Part shown: positions 8,621-18,835 of the stretch, piece after piece | Layout of the letters: every line of letters begins with the position of its first letter | Position numbering within the stretch: position 1 is the first letter of the stretch | Source of the DNA: UBA4416 sp040389965 | GTDB taxonomy: Bacteria; Bacteroidota; Bacteroidia; B-17B0; Aurantibacillaceae | NCBI GenBank assembly: GCA_040389965.1 | Contig: JAZJZF010000039.1 | Coordinates: 1 to 64,000, forward strand | Reading direction: 5' to 3' | DNA: 64,000 nt | Made by a program: the position numbers and the translations under genes | Notes under the pieces: generated by a model | Told to the model about the DNA's origin: nothing | Seen by the model: the letters and a program-made list of their open reading frames with translations, nothing else | Databases searched by the model: none

Positions 8621-10158
8621 TTATTCTGTCTGCGAATTTGTATAGCCTCTGCAAAGGTAATAGAATGGATCTTTGAATCGAGCCATGCATAGAAATTAAA
8701 AAATTCAAGTGCATTTTTTTCGTATTTATCTTTAAACACGGTTTGTAGTTCTTCCTTAAATTTTACGTACGTTTCTTTTTGCTTGCTGTCCCTTTTTGAT
8801 AAGGCAATTTTTTTGAAATAATCGAGGAACACCGTCTCGAACTTATATTGCTTTTTCTGATTATTGAAAAAGCGTACACTCGATTTGTAGATGTACGATA
8901 GCAGGTCATCATTCCCGAGTTCAAAATGAATAATTAAATTGATCAGTTTTGAGATGCGGATAGTATCCTGCCTTAGATCGTCGTAATTGGTATTAATGAT
9001 CTTATTAAGCCATATGAGGGATTTATTGTATTCGCCAACACCAAAATAAATCATACTGATGATGTGGTAAATTTTAACCAGCTCCTCATTATTAATTTTG
9101 GTTTCATATTTATCAAGGCCTTTAATAACGTATGGAATAATGTTTTTTGCTTTGTCGTGCTGGCCGATGTAAGCATATAATGTTATTTCAGTAATATAAG
9201 ACTGGATAAAAATGGCGATCTGTAAATCAATAGCATTAAAATACTTATTCAACGATAGTGATTTTAATTTATCGATCATTTTAAAGCCATCGTTGTATTG
9301 CTTTTTAATGGCAAAATGCCTTACCAGGAAACCATGCGAAAGAATATAATAATCGGGCATCTCCGAAATGATTTCCGGTTTGTTTTCCATATACACAATA
9401 AGTTCAGAAAAAGCACTGTAAGCTTCATCTACCTCATTCATAAGCCTGTTACCAAGCCCTATGGTATATAAATAAATGATCCTCGATTTATAAGCCAGCA
9501 TACCAGTAGTAGAAGCAATCAATTTTGCCGCTTTTATAACGTCTGTAATTTCTTTTACATCTTCTTTGCTACGGGCAATCATTAACCGCGACGATAAGTT
9601 GTTAAGCTTGGCAAGCTGTACTTCGTAAGCCGCAAAATTTTCTATTTTCTGAAAGACATCGTTTTCTTCCTCAATCAGCTCTTTAAGAGATCTGTAATTA
9701 ATGTCGCCAAAATGGGCTTCCATATCAATGAGTACTTTTTCAAGCTCAATAATTTCAAGCAAACTATAAAACAATTCGAAATCGTGCGCTCTTTTTTTGA
9801 TCATGCTCAATTGCTTGCGCGATTGTTTATAAAGCGATTTATTAAATAAGAGCTGTATGTTTTTTATATCCTCATCAATTTTGGCGCTGGTAATGGTTTC
9901 ATACCTGTGAAATCGTAGGCTTTTAAGGATGTGGTGTAGTAATTGGTTTTTTTCGGAAGCAAAATGTTGTACAAAAATCTCTTTTTTAAAATGCTCTTTT
10001 ACATCCTCCTCGTCGTAACTTTCCTGGTGTTGGATATAGTTAAACAATTTAATGTAATTTTTATCGCCGGCCTGTAAAGAAGAAAGAAGGGTGAATTTTT
10101 TTTCTTCTTCGGGCGATAACGATTTTATGAGGTCGAATAATTGGTTAGTTGGCTTCAT
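8617..10158 (-). CDS. Helical repeat-like cytoplasmic protein, paralog of the next gene
   Basis: A 513-aa protein with no signal peptide or membrane segment, very rich in Lys, Glu, Leu, Ile and Tyr and apparently all helical, probably as TPR-like pairs. It begins MKPTNQLFDLIKSLSPEEE. It shares the opening L-F-D-L-(I/V)-K-S-L-S motif with the upstream neighbour, and a second similar block (LYKQSRKQLSMIKKRAHDF here, QYKQCRKILNKQKQEAYRF there). These are tandem paralogs, separated by 10 bases and surely co-transcribed. I do not recognise a named family, and no catalytic motif is visible. A scaffold or regulatory role is possible but unproven. Confidence 0.72.
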   Translation of the reverse strand: MKPTNQLFDLIKSLSPEEEKKFTLLSSLQAGDKNYIKLFNYIQHQESYDEEDVKEHFKKEIFVQHFASEKNQLLHHILKSLRFHRYETITSAKIDEDIKNIQLLFNKSLYKQSRKQLSMIKKRAHDFELFYSLLEIIELEKVLIDMEAHFGDINYRSLKELIEEENDVFQKIENFAAYEVQLAKLNNLSSRLMIARSKEDVKEITDVIKAAKLIASTTGMLAYKSRIIYLYTIGLGNRLMNEVDEAYSAFSELIVYMENKPEIISEMPDYYILSHGFLVRHFAIKKQYNDGFKMIDKLKSLSLNKYFNAIDLQIAIFIQSYITEITLYAYIGQHDKAKNIIPYVIKGLDKYETKINNEELVKIYHIISMIYFGVGEYNKSLIWLNKIINTNYDDLRQDTIRISKLINLIIHFELGNDDLLSYIYKSSVRFFNNQKKQYKFETVFLDYFKKIALSKRDSKQKETYVKFKEELQTVFKDKYEKNALEFFNFYAWLDSKIHSITFAEAIQIRRQNN

Positions 10159-10168
10159 GTCTTAACAA

Positions 10169-11728
10169 TTAATTTTGCCATGCCTTTAAATATTTATTTT
10201 GCATGATCACATTCATGGGTAGCCCTTTTATTTTAGATTCCAGGTAGGTTTCTATATCAAAATAAAAGCTGACGTTCCTTTCGTGCGGGTCTTCCATAAT
10301 GACATCAATTTCTTTTTTAAAGTTCAGGAAGATCTCTTTCTCATTGCCTTTACCGGTAAGTTTCAGATCCGATAATTTTTCGATATAAGTTAAAATCAGT
10401 TTCTCGGTTTTAAATAAAGATGTCTGGGTTTTGTAATACACTTTTAAAGAAGAAATAATATAGGTAAGCTGTTTGAAATTATTGAGCTCATAATTTAATC
10501 CTATATTGATTATCCTCGCAAAAGACTGCAAATCCTGCCTCAGGAGTTTATCGCCCTCTGATAGTACTCGCGAAATGTATTTAAAAGCAGTTTCAAAATT
10601 GCCGGCGTAAGTATACATAATGGCAATGTTATAATAAAAAATAAGTACTTCCTCTTTGTTGATCTTTCCTTTAAATTCTTTAAGACCATCTTCTATGGAT
10701 CCTACTACTTTCATGGCTTCCTCAAACCTTCCGCTATCAGTATAAGTAATGAGCTCGGCATTATAGGTAGAAGTAAATATTTTTAACTGCAGATCGGTAG
10801 TGCTGAATGCTTTAAGATTCATTTTACTACGCAGCTGCGAAATGTACTCATGACACGATTTAAATTTTTTATCCTCATAGGCAATACTGATGAGGTTATT
10901 GATTGCCGTTAGGTACCGTTTAGGCATTTCCTCGATCATTTCGGGATGCTCGTTCATGAGATCAAGAATGAGGTGGCATTCTTTATTACGGTTTGTATTA
11001 TCCTGTTTCTTTGCAAATAATAATAAACGGCAATTGTGGTAAATGATCAGTGCTTTTTCGCATTTAATCTCCTGTGTATTTTTAAGAAGTGGAGATTGCA
11101 GGTATTCCTCTACTTTTTGAAGTTCTTTAGTTGTTTTAGCTTTTGTACTTTCCCTGGCCATTAAGTTAATGGTGGAAAACAACATAGAATATTCACCAAG
11201 ATTACGTGCTTTTTCAATCACGTCCTGACTTTCTTTTACTAAATTTTCAATGGTATTATTTGTAACGTTGAAGCGGGTTTCAATGGTAATCAATAATTTT
11301 TCGAGACTGATTAACTCCAGTATAAAATGAAATCTTTCAAAACGGTAAGCTTCCTGTTTTTGCTTGTTTAATATTTTGCGGCATTGCTTGTATTGAGCTT
11401 TGTCAAATAAATTTAAAATATTGGTAATCTCATCTTTGATAATGAAAGAAGCGTTATTTTCGGCATGAAACGAGCGAAGGCACTGTAAAACAAAATTATA
11501 AAGTGTTTCCGGCGAATCGTTGGTAAGCTCATCAGAAAGCGACTTTGTTTTTTTAATTTTCGAAAAAATATCTTCTGTAAATTCAGCTTCATTTTCAATA
11601 TCGTTAAACAAAGTAATCAGGCTGTTGGGCAAACCCGTAGCTGCTGCGTTTAATTTTAAAAACCGTTTTTCAGATTTAGAAAGTGACTTCACTAAATCAA
11701 ACAGATCATTTTTTGAAATTAAATTCAT
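10169..11728 (-). CDS. Helical repeat-like cytoplasmic protein, first of a tandem pair
   Basis: A 519-aa protein, first in the two-gene minus-strand unit. It starts MNLISKNDLFDLVKSLSKSEKR and, like its neighbour at 8617-10158, is charged and helical throughout. Regions such as LEKLLITIETRF and ALIIYHNCRLLLFAKKQ line up in order with the neighbour, so one arose by duplication; divergence is high, so the event is old. No signal peptide, transmembrane segment or enzyme motif is visible. The spacing suggests joint expression and perhaps a complex. Function unknown. It is divergent from the M1 aminopeptidase gene, with about 95 AT-rich bases between the starts. Confidence 0.72.
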   Translation of the reverse strand: MNLISKNDLFDLVKSLSKSEKRFLKLNAAATGLPNSLITLFNDIENEAEFTEDIFSKIKKTKSLSDELTNDSPETLYNFVLQCLRSFHAENNASFIIKDEITNILNLFDKAQYKQCRKILNKQKQEAYRFERFHFILELISLEKLLITIETRFNVTNNTIENLVKESQDVIEKARNLGEYSMLFSTINLMARESTKAKTTKELQKVEEYLQSPLLKNTQEIKCEKALIIYHNCRLLLFAKKQDNTNRNKECHLILDLMNEHPEMIEEMPKRYLTAINNLISIAYEDKKFKSCHEYISQLRSKMNLKAFSTTDLQLKIFTSTYNAELITYTDSGRFEEAMKVVGSIEDGLKEFKGKINKEEVLIFYYNIAIMYTYAGNFETAFKYISRVLSEGDKLLRQDLQSFARIINIGLNYELNNFKQLTYIISSLKVYYKTQTSLFKTEKLILTYIEKLSDLKLTGKGNEKEIFLNFKKEIDVIMEDPHERNVSFYFDIETYLESKIKGLPMNVIMQNKYLKAWQN

Positions 11729-11823
11729 TTAGAAATACAGTTTTTGATACGATATTATTGAACTCCTATTTATTCATATAATAATTAAGTAAATTTAAGT
11801 AAATTAGTTTAAAATTTATACGG

Positions 11824-14241
11824 ATGAAATTTATTTACTCCCTCTTTTTTCTTCTTTTATTGTTAAAAGTCACTAAAGTAGGCGCGCAGGTTGCCAATTG
11901 CCAGAGCCATAGAAGTAGCGCTGTTACTTCTTTATATTATTCTGCCGAAAACCTGCGAAGCGACACAATAGATGTGATAAAATACACCATAAATCTGGAT
12001 ATTACAGATTATGCGGGGCAAAAAATAAGTGGGAATACCATTGTGAAATTTGCGCCGAAACTGAATTCGCAGAATAAAATAAGACTCGATTTGTTAAAAA
12101 TGACCATTGACAGTATAAAACAGGGTACTACCTTGTTAACCTATACTTATAACGATACGGTTTTAAAAGCAAATTTACCTCTTGTTCTTAATACAACTGA
12201 CACCACTAATGTTACGGTTTTCTATCATGGCGTTCCACAGGGGGATCCTGCAGGCTGGGGTGGTTTTTCTTTTAATGGTAACTATGCCTATAACCTTGGT
12301 GTTGGTTTTGGCGCTAAGCCCCATAACTATGGCAGAGTGTGGTTTCCCTGCTTCGACAATTTTGTTGAAAAATCGACCTATGAATTTAATATCATCACAG
12401 ATCCTGCAAAGGCGGCGTATTGTAACGGATTATTGATATCGGATGTAACATTGGCAGGCAAACGTACCCGTAAATGGGTTTTGGATAAACCGGTGCCTTC
12501 GTACCTGGCTTCGGTTGCAGTGGCCGATTATACACAGGTAAACTGGACTATCAACGCGGCTAACGGAAGTTTGCCCGTTATACTGGCAGCAAGGCCTACA
12601 GATACTACTGCCCTTAAAACGGGCTTTGTGCATCTGCCAAACGCGGTTTTAGGTTTCGAAAGCTTTTACGGTCCTTATGTATGGAACAGGGTTGGATATT
12701 GTTTAGTGCCTTTTAGCAGTGGTGCTATGGAGCATGCTACAAACATTGCCTACCCACAGGCTGCTATTGGTAATTTGGCCTATGAGTCAGAATTAATGGC
12801 GCATGAATTATCGCACCACTGGTGGGGCGATTTGATGACCTGCGAAACCCAGGAAGATATGTGGCTGAATGAAGGAATGGCAAGTTACAGCGAACGTCTT
12901 TTTTTAGAATATACCTATGACTATGCACGTTATCTGGCAGAGGTAAAGTCAGTGCATGATGATATGGTAAAATTTGCACACTTGCGGGAGGGTGGATTCA
13001 GAGCCATTTCCGGAGTGCCTCATCAATATACTTATGGCGATCATGTGTACCGCAAAGGTGCTGATGTGGCGCATACATTAAGAGGTTATATGGGAGACGC
13101 TGCTTTTTTTGCAGGTTTAAAATATGTACTGCAACAAAAGGCCTATAAGAATATGAACAGCATCGAATTCAGAGATTTGCTGCAAACGTCGTCAGGACAA
13201 AGCCTCACGAACTTTTTTAATAACTGGGTATTGGCGGGAGGCTGGCCTCATTTTTCAGTTGATTCAGTTAGAACAACCGGAACAAGCTCGCCTTATACTT
13301 CGATGGTGTATGTAAAACAAAAATTATTCGGAGCTCCTTCCTTGTATACAGGTGTGCCCCTGGAGCTTACGTTTATGAATGCCGCCTGGAATAAAGAAGT
13401 AAAAAACATTACCATGAGTGGTGCCACACAATCTTTTACCGTACAAACCAATGTAAAACCTGTTTATACAGGTATAAATGTGGAATCAAAAATCAGTGAT
13501 GCCATTTCTTCGGAATACAAAACCTTAAAAACCAATGCAACCATAACGTATACCTTAGGCCGTGCAACGCTTCTGATATCTGATAAAGGGCTTGATTCTT
13601 CGTATGTAAGAATTGAACATAATTTTGCAAAACCCGATCCCTTTAAAAATAATATACATGGTTTCAGGTTAAATACACAACACTACTGGAAAGTAGACGG
13701 TATACTTTCGAGTGGCTTTGTGAGTAAGCTGCGCTTAAATTATGATGGGAATAAAAATACTTCGGGTAATAGTTACCTCGATACCTGTTTAACTGTTGTT
13801 AATGGCGACAGCCTGATTTTATTGTATCGTAAAAATGCGGCCGACGACTGGCATGAAGTAAACAGCTATTCAAAATTAAAACTGGGAGCTAAAACAGGAT
13901 TTGTAACCGCAGACACACTGAAAAAAGGAGAATATGTTTTTGCGAATGGAAAAAGTAATGTGATAGGAATCAACGAAAAAACAAAAAAACAGGATGTAGA
14001 GATGAGCATATTCCCTAACCCTGCTACAAATGTATTGTATGTAACGATTGAAAATTACAAGCTCACAAAAAATTCGGAAATCAGAATTTACGATAACGCC
14101 GGCAGACTTGTATTAACTAAAAGTAATGCAGACTATAAAAATGAGATCTTTGTAAATGAGCTGCAGTCTGGAATCTATAAAGTATGTTTAGCCAATTCAG
14201 GGCACACTGTACACGCTATTTCTTTTATTGTAGAAAAATAA
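11824..14241 (+). CDS. M1-family zinc aminopeptidase with T9SS sorting domain
   Basis: An 805-aa secreted metallopeptidase. A signal peptide (MKFIYSLFFLLLLLKVTKVGAQ) is followed by the beta-rich N-terminal M1 domain. The catalytic domain carries GAMEH (300-304, the GxMEN substrate motif with His in place of Asn), the zinc site HELSH (327-331) and Glu350 18 residues later in WLNEGMASY; WWGDLMT also fits M1. The gluzincin set is complete, so it should be active. A type A T9SS signal (MSIFPNPATNVLYVTI ... QSGIYKVCLANSG) ends the protein. It probably trims peptides outside the cell for nutrition. The G-A-M-E-H variant could alter N-terminus recognition. Confidence 0.92.
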   Translation: MKFIYSLFFLLLLLKVTKVGAQVANCQSHRSSAVTSLYYSAENLRSDTIDVIKYTINLDITDYAGQKISGNTIVKFAPKLNSQNKIRLDLLKMTIDSIKQGTTLLTYTYNDTVLKANLPLVLNTTDTTNVTVFYHGVPQGDPAGWGGFSFNGNYAYNLGVGFGAKPHNYGRVWFPCFDNFVEKSTYEFNIITDPAKAAYCNGLLISDVTLAGKRTRKWVLDKPVPSYLASVAVADYTQVNWTINAANGSLPVILAARPTDTTALKTGFVHLPNAVLGFESFYGPYVWNRVGYCLVPFSSGAMEHATNIAYPQAAIGNLAYESELMAHELSHHWWGDLMTCETQEDMWLNEGMASYSERLFLEYTYDYARYLAEVKSVHDDMVKFAHLREGGFRAISGVPHQYTYGDHVYRKGADVAHTLRGYMGDAAFFAGLKYVLQQKAYKNMNSIEFRDLLQTSSGQSLTNFFNNWVLAGGWPHFSVDSVRTTGTSSPYTSMVYVKQKLFGAPSLYTGVPLELTFMNAAWNKEVKNITMSGATQSFTVQTNVKPVYTGINVESKISDAISSEYKTLKTNATITYTLGRATLLISDKGLDSSYVRIEHNFAKPDPFKNNIHGFRLNTQHYWKVDGILSSGFVSKLRLNYDGNKNTSGNSYLDTCLTVVNGDSLILLYRKNAADDWHEVNSYSKLKLGAKTGFVTADTLKKGEYVFANGKSNVIGINEKTKKQDVEMSIFPNPATNVLYVTIENYKLTKNSEIRIYDNAGRLVLTKSNADYKNEIFVNELQSGIYKVCLANSGHTVHAISFIVEK

Positions 14242-14242
14242 T

Positions 14243-15349
14243 TTACAGCTCCAGTGCCTGTATCATTGCCTTGGCTTTGAGCAAGCATTCTTCATACTCT
14301 TCTTCAGCGCGACACATGTCGGTGATAGCGCTGCCAACAGTAAAACTTAAATACTGTTTTTCCTCGTCGTAAAAAACACTGCGGATCAACACACTTAAAT
14401 CAAAATCTCCTTTTGAATCTATATAACCCAAAGCTCCTGAATAAGGCCCGCGGTTATATACCTCATAATCATCTATGAGCTGCATGGCCCTGTATTTTGG
14501 TGCTCCGGTCATGCTTGCCATCGGGAATGTTGCTTCTATAATATCATTAAAAGGTGTATTTTCTTTTACCAAACAACTTACTGTGCTTACCATTTGATGT
14601 ACCTGCTGATAGGATTCGATGTCGAATAATTTTTCCACGTTTACAGTTCCTCTTTGAGCAATGCGGGAAAGATCGTTTCGGGCGACATCCACAATCATCA
14701 CATTTTCATTTCTTTCTTTTACGTTATTTTGTAAAGTTGTTTTTAAGTGTTCATCTTCACTAACGGTTAAACCCCTTCTGGCGGTGCCTTTAATAGGTTT
14801 GGTAATAAGATAGTCGGCTCTTTTTGAAAGAAACAATTCGGGACTCGAAGAAATAATATATTGATGGCCGAACTTTGCAAATGCCGAAAAAGAAGCATTG
14901 CTGATGGCGTTTAATTTTTGATATAAAAATAAAGGATCAATTTGAGTATTGTGTGCTTCAAACGTGATGCAATAATTAATTTCGTATATATCTCCCAGTT
15001 TAATATGTTGTTTTATAGCATTTACGTTTTCAATGTACTGCTCCCTGGTAACAGTTGGTATTAGAATTTGTTCTTTGTACTCCGTCTGAGTTGCAGTAAT
15101 ATCAATAGACTCAAGATCAATAATTTTTTCAGATTCAATAAATAATTGTGCAGGAAATATAAGTGGATTATTGTTTTTTTTAGGAAAATGTTCTATGCTG
15201 TTTTTATGATCGTAGTTTATAAAAGCAATATAGTTTTTACCCGGAGAAATCGTGTGTGTAGGTTCACAATTTGAAAGATGAACGGCATCTTTAAAACCAA
15301 ATTTGTTGTTATTTGATCTGAAAACGCTTACAAATTTGTAATCTTTCAA
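14243..15349 (-). CDS. pabB: Aminodeoxychorismate synthase component I
   Basis: A chorismate-binding enzyme of 368 aa, shorter than E. coli PabB (453) because the N-terminal part is reduced. The motif KPIKGTARRG with Lys187 marks the PabB type: TrpE enzymes have Ala in place of this Lys. Other family blocks are PMASMTGAPKYRAMQLIDDYE in two parts, YSGALGYIDSKGDFDLS and TVGSAITDMCRAEEEYEE. The product leads to p-aminobenzoate and folate. It would need a glutaminase partner (PabA/TrpG), which is not in the window. It converges with the M1 peptidase gene with one base between stops. Menaquinone or salicylate-type chorismate enzymes are less likely given the PIKGT motif. Confidence 0.88.
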   Translation of the reverse strand: MKDYKFVSVFRSNNNKFGFKDAVHLSNCEPTHTISPGKNYIAFINYDHKNSIEHFPKKNNNPLIFPAQLFIESEKIIDLESIDITATQTEYKEQILIPTVTREQYIENVNAIKQHIKLGDIYEINYCITFEAHNTQIDPLFLYQKLNAISNASFSAFAKFGHQYIISSSPELFLSKRADYLITKPIKGTARRGLTVSEDEHLKTTLQNNVKERNENVMIVDVARNDLSRIAQRGTVNVEKLFDIESYQQVHQMVSTVSCLVKENTPFNDIIEATFPMASMTGAPKYRAMQLIDDYEVYNRGPYSGALGYIDSKGDFDLSVLIRSVFYDEEKQYLSFTVGSAITDMCRAEEEYEECLLKAKAMIQALEL

Positions 15350-15697
15350 ATATGTATTTAGAGTATGAATAGTACTGAATGTTTAATCCGGTTAAACTTC
15401 GGTTGAATTTTAAAGAATTACAAATTTATTACAGTTTCTGAAGTATTATTTTTTATAGATGACTTATCGAAATATACCGATGGTGTTAATTCCGGAGAAA
15501 AATGTTTAAATGTTTACCGTTAAATTAACAATTGATTATATGGAGTTAATATATATTATATTTATATTTAGTATGCAAATTATCAAATAGTGAAGAAACT
15601 TCCCGTTCCATCGTCTTCATTATAACAAACACATCGTACTAAAAATAATACATTAAAGAAACTTAAAGCTATTGCTTTATAATTAAAGAAAACGGTA
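15350..15697. other. Intergenic region without recognisable genes
   Basis: This 348-base AT-rich gap separates the divergent pabB and the surface protein at 15698. It must hold both promoters. I found no convincing -33/-7 pair, hairpin or small coding frame. Confidence 0.5.
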
Positions 15698-17131
15698 ATG
15701 AAAAAATCAATTTTTATTTTAGCAGCATCTTTCACAACGTTATGCAGTAATGCACAAAACGTTGCCATAAGTAATACAAATGCAGCCCCCAATGCAAGTG
15801 CGATGCTGGACATAGTGTCTACTTCATCAGGTTTATTAATTCCACGCGTAGCATTAACCGCGTTAAACGCAAGCGGGCCTGTTGCATCACCGGCAACGTC
15901 TTTATTAGTGTATAATACTGCAACGGCAGGTACAACACCCAATATTGTAACTCCCGGTTTTTATTACTGGGATGGTGCAAAATGGGTAGCGTTTATGGGT
16001 AGCGGAGGTAGAGACTGGTCTCTTGTAGGAAACGCAGGAACAACGGTTGGAACCAATTTTTTAGGAACAACCGATGCAGTGGCTCTGGCTCTGAATACGA
16101 ATGCAACCGAAAGAATGAGGGTTTTATCTACCGGACAGGTTGCGATAAACTCAACCACTACTTTTGGTACTTCTACTCTTTTTTCGGCAGCAACAGGTAA
16201 TAATGATGCGGTAGATGGAAGTGCAGCAGGCACGGGCGCGGCGGTGTATGGACAAAATACCGGAACAGGGCAGGGTGTGTCTGGCTTAACCAATAATGCC
16301 AATGGAATAGCTCTTTATGGTTTAAATCTTAGTACAACCGGTACAGCTGTGTTCGGGATCGGACAAAATGCGGGAGGTTATTCTTCTACAACAGGCAGTG
16401 GTGCTGCTTTTTCGGGAACCAGCATTGGTATGGTTGCTAATGCCAGTAGTGCAACAGGAACGGCTATAAGAGTTGGAGGCCAGGGCGTTTTGACTTATCC
16501 TGCATTGGCAGCGGGTAGCGGTGGAGCATTTGCCGGGACTAGTTTTGGAGTTTATGGAATAGGAAATACTGTAGGTAATGGAAATACCGGAGGCTATTTT
16601 ACAAATGGCAGCGGAAGTTACGCCTATGTAGGTTTTACGCTTGGTGGTACTGCCTATAAAATTAATGGGGTCGGTGCTGTTTCAACCATAGTGAAAGATA
16701 CTAAAAATCAATCCGTAAATTTATATTGTCCTGAATCGCCGGAAGTATTATTTCAGGATTTTGGTACAGGCGTTTTAGTGAATGGTGTTGCTCATATAAA
16801 TATGGATGAAACATTTGCTAAAAATATTACGGTTAACGAGAAACATCCATTGCGGGTTATCATTCAATTAGAAGGAGATTGTAAAGGTGTATTTGTAACC
16901 AATAAAACGCAAACAGGTTTTGATGTGAAAGAGTTGCAAGGTGGAAATTCAAATATTTCTTTTACCTGGTTTGTTAGTGCTAATAGGGCTGATGCATATA
17001 ATGAAGATGGCTCGCTTTTTTCGAAATTCGAAAATGTGAGATTTGGCGAGGCACCTGGCAAGGCAGCAATATTGGATGAAAAAGCAGTGCGTGTTAAAAC
17101 CACTGAACTTAAACCAACTGAAAATAAATAA
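15698..17131 (+). CDS. Secreted beta-rich protein of the tail-fibre-like type
   Basis: A 477-aa protein with a signal peptide (MKKSIFILAASFTTLCSNAQ). The next part (AMLDIVSTSSGLLIPR and FYYWDGAKWVAF) is the common head of large Bacteroidota surface proteins that resemble phage tail fibres. The middle (~120-330) is a Gly/Ala/Ser/Thr-rich beta repeat with short pseudo-repeats such as GSGAAFSGTS and GSGGAFAGTS. The end (VNLYCPESPEVLFQDFGTG to FENVRFGEAPG) looks like a separate folded domain. No T9SS signal is visible, so its way to the surface is unclear. It lies 54 bases ahead of another secreted protein gene. Function unknown; adhesion is plausible. Confidence 0.72.
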   Translation: MKKSIFILAASFTTLCSNAQNVAISNTNAAPNASAMLDIVSTSSGLLIPRVALTALNASGPVASPATSLLVYNTATAGTTPNIVTPGFYYWDGAKWVAFMGSGGRDWSLVGNAGTTVGTNFLGTTDAVALALNTNATERMRVLSTGQVAINSTTTFGTSTLFSAATGNNDAVDGSAAGTGAAVYGQNTGTGQGVSGLTNNANGIALYGLNLSTTGTAVFGIGQNAGGYSSTTGSGAAFSGTSIGMVANASSATGTAIRVGGQGVLTYPALAAGSGGAFAGTSFGVYGIGNTVGNGNTGGYFTNGSGSYAYVGFTLGGTAYKINGVGAVSTIVKDTKNQSVNLYCPESPEVLFQDFGTGVLVNGVAHINMDETFAKNITVNEKHPLRVIIQLEGDCKGVFVTNKTQTGFDVKELQGGNSNISFTWFVSANRADAYNEDGSLFSKFENVRFGEAPGKAAILDEKAVRVKTTELKPTENK

Positions 17132-17185
17132 TTTTTTTTCAATGTAAACCGGGTGTAAAATACCGGCTAAACCAATTCGGTTGCC

Positions 17186-18763
17186 ATGAATATAAAACTG
17201 ATTAAAATAAGTGTTGTTTTTCTGCTGTGTAATAAAATAATTGCGCAGGGAGTTTATAATAACGCGGCAAATATTGTTTTTGCAGGAAATGCCCATATGT
17301 ATATTGATAATGTGAGTAATGGTAATTACCTTACTGTGGGTACAGGATCCATTACAGCAAGTTCAACATCTTCTATTACCCTGTTAGCAAACTGGACTAA
17401 TAACTCTTCTAATAATGGATTTGCTACTCCGGACGGCGGATTGGTAACCTTAGCCGGAAATGCCCAAAGTATAGGCGGTTCGGCTGCTACAGCATTTAAT
17501 AATTTAACGCTTGCCGGAAGCGGTGTGAAAACCTTAGCGGTTAACCAAACTACGGTTGGCGGCCAGGCAGCTTTTGCCGGTGTATTATCTGTTGGTTCGT
17601 CTACGATGGATCTTAACAGCAATACTTTAAACATTACCAATAGTGCAACAGGCGCTATTACAAGATCGAGCGGGTATATCATCAGCGAAACCAATTCGGG
17701 AAGCAATCCAAGTATTATAAGATGGTACCACCGTACGGTAGGTGGTTCAAAAGTATATCCCTTTGGTGTAGCGGGTTCTTATATTCCTTTTACGTTTAAC
17801 ATTACAGCGCCAATGGCAAGTGGCGCAGATTATGTAGAGGTATCTACCCGTACCTCGCCTTCAAATAACCAACCCTGGGCTACAGGTGTTACACATATGT
17901 ATTCGCCTAATGTTCCTTATGCCGATGGCACTATTCCTGTTGTTATTGACAGGTGGTGGCAGGTAAATAACAGTAGTCCTGTTACGGCAGATGCTACGTT
18001 CAGTTACAGAGGATCAGAAAATACCTTAAGCGTGCCTTACTCTACGGGTCTTATTGGTGCGCAGTATTGGGCCGGAGGATGGTTACCGGATAATGCCAAT
18101 CTTGGAAGTGCAGTCGTTGTATCATCGGGTGTAGGTTCGGTAACGGCTTCTAATTTAAGTACATTTGGCCCCTGGGTACTTACATCTTTAGTATCGCCTT
18201 TGCCAATAGAATTGACCAGCTTTAATGCAAAATGCGCAGGTAATACAATTAGCCTGGAATGGTGTACAGCATCTGAATCCAATAACGATTATTTTACAGT
18301 AGAAGAATCTGCCAATGGTGTTGATTTTATAGACGTCAGTAAAATTTACGGTAATGGTACTACTGACCAAAAACATTGTTATAGCACCACAGCAACAGCT
18401 TTAAGTTCTGATATAAATTATTTTCGTTTGAAACAAACAGACAAAAACAAACGATCAAAAACATCGGATATTATTTCCTTAATATCCTGCGATAAAGCAA
18501 ATGGAAATATTGTTATTGCCAGCGATGGAACCAATCAAATTGGTGTTATCCTGAATTCGCTGAACGACCAACACTTACAATTAAAAGTGCACAATGCTTT
18601 AGGTCAGTTGATCGAAGAGAGGCCTATTGAGGCTTTAAAAGGCTATAATGCTATTCCGATAAGCTTAGACCATTTGGCAAACGCTTTGTATTATGTATCC
18701 GTATTTAATGCAAGTGAAAAGCTCATCACTAAAAAAATAGTGATTTCAGATATCAACCGATAA
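17186..18763 (+). CDS. Secreted surface protein with a divergent T9SS-like C terminus
   Basis: A 525-aa protein. The signal peptide is MNIKLIKISVVFLLCNKIIAQ. The N-terminal half is Ser/Thr/Asn-rich beta structure typical of adhesin-like proteins (NGFATPDGGLVTLAGNAQS, FNNLTLAGSGVKTL). A domain beginning LPIELTSFNAKCAGNTISLEW, common just before T9SS signals, occupies ~335-420. The last ~75 residues look like a type A sorting domain (LQLKVHNALGQLIEERP ... NALYYVSVFNASEKLITKKIVI), but the usual PNP motif is replaced by ASDGTNQ. It may be sorted normally or be a degraded signal. Likely cotranscribed with the gene 54 bases upstream. Function unknown. Confidence 0.72.
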   Translation: MNIKLIKISVVFLLCNKIIAQGVYNNAANIVFAGNAHMYIDNVSNGNYLTVGTGSITASSTSSITLLANWTNNSSNNGFATPDGGLVTLAGNAQSIGGSAATAFNNLTLAGSGVKTLAVNQTTVGGQAAFAGVLSVGSSTMDLNSNTLNITNSATGAITRSSGYIISETNSGSNPSIIRWYHRTVGGSKVYPFGVAGSYIPFTFNITAPMASGADYVEVSTRTSPSNNQPWATGVTHMYSPNVPYADGTIPVVIDRWWQVNNSSPVTADATFSYRGSENTLSVPYSTGLIGAQYWAGGWLPDNANLGSAVVVSSGVGSVTASNLSTFGPWVLTSLVSPLPIELTSFNAKCAGNTISLEWCTASESNNDYFTVEESANGVDFIDVSKIYGNGTTDQKHCYSTTATALSSDINYFRLKQTDKNKRSKTSDIISLISCDKANGNIVIASDGTNQIGVILNSLNDQHLQLKVHNALGQLIEERPIEALKGYNAIPISLDHLANALYYVSVFNASEKLITKKIVISDINR

Positions 18764-18788
18764 GCGTTTTAACAGGCTTTACTATCTG

Positions 18789-18835
18789 ATAATCAGGCAA
18801 ACTTTAGCCTTTTTATAATGCCTGAATTATTTTTT
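18789..18835 (+). terminator. Probable terminator
   Basis: ATAATCAGGC (18789-18798) and GCCTGAATTAT (18820-18830) form a stem with one bulge and a long 21-base loop, followed by six T. It is 26 bases after the stop of the surface protein gene. The remainder of the gap to 19055 shows nothing else. Confidence 0.45.

Noticed and set aside
15583..15942. Minus-strand frame of 119 residues before and inside the 15698 gene
   Set aside because: It overlaps the signal peptide region of a better supported gene and has no recognisable start or motif.
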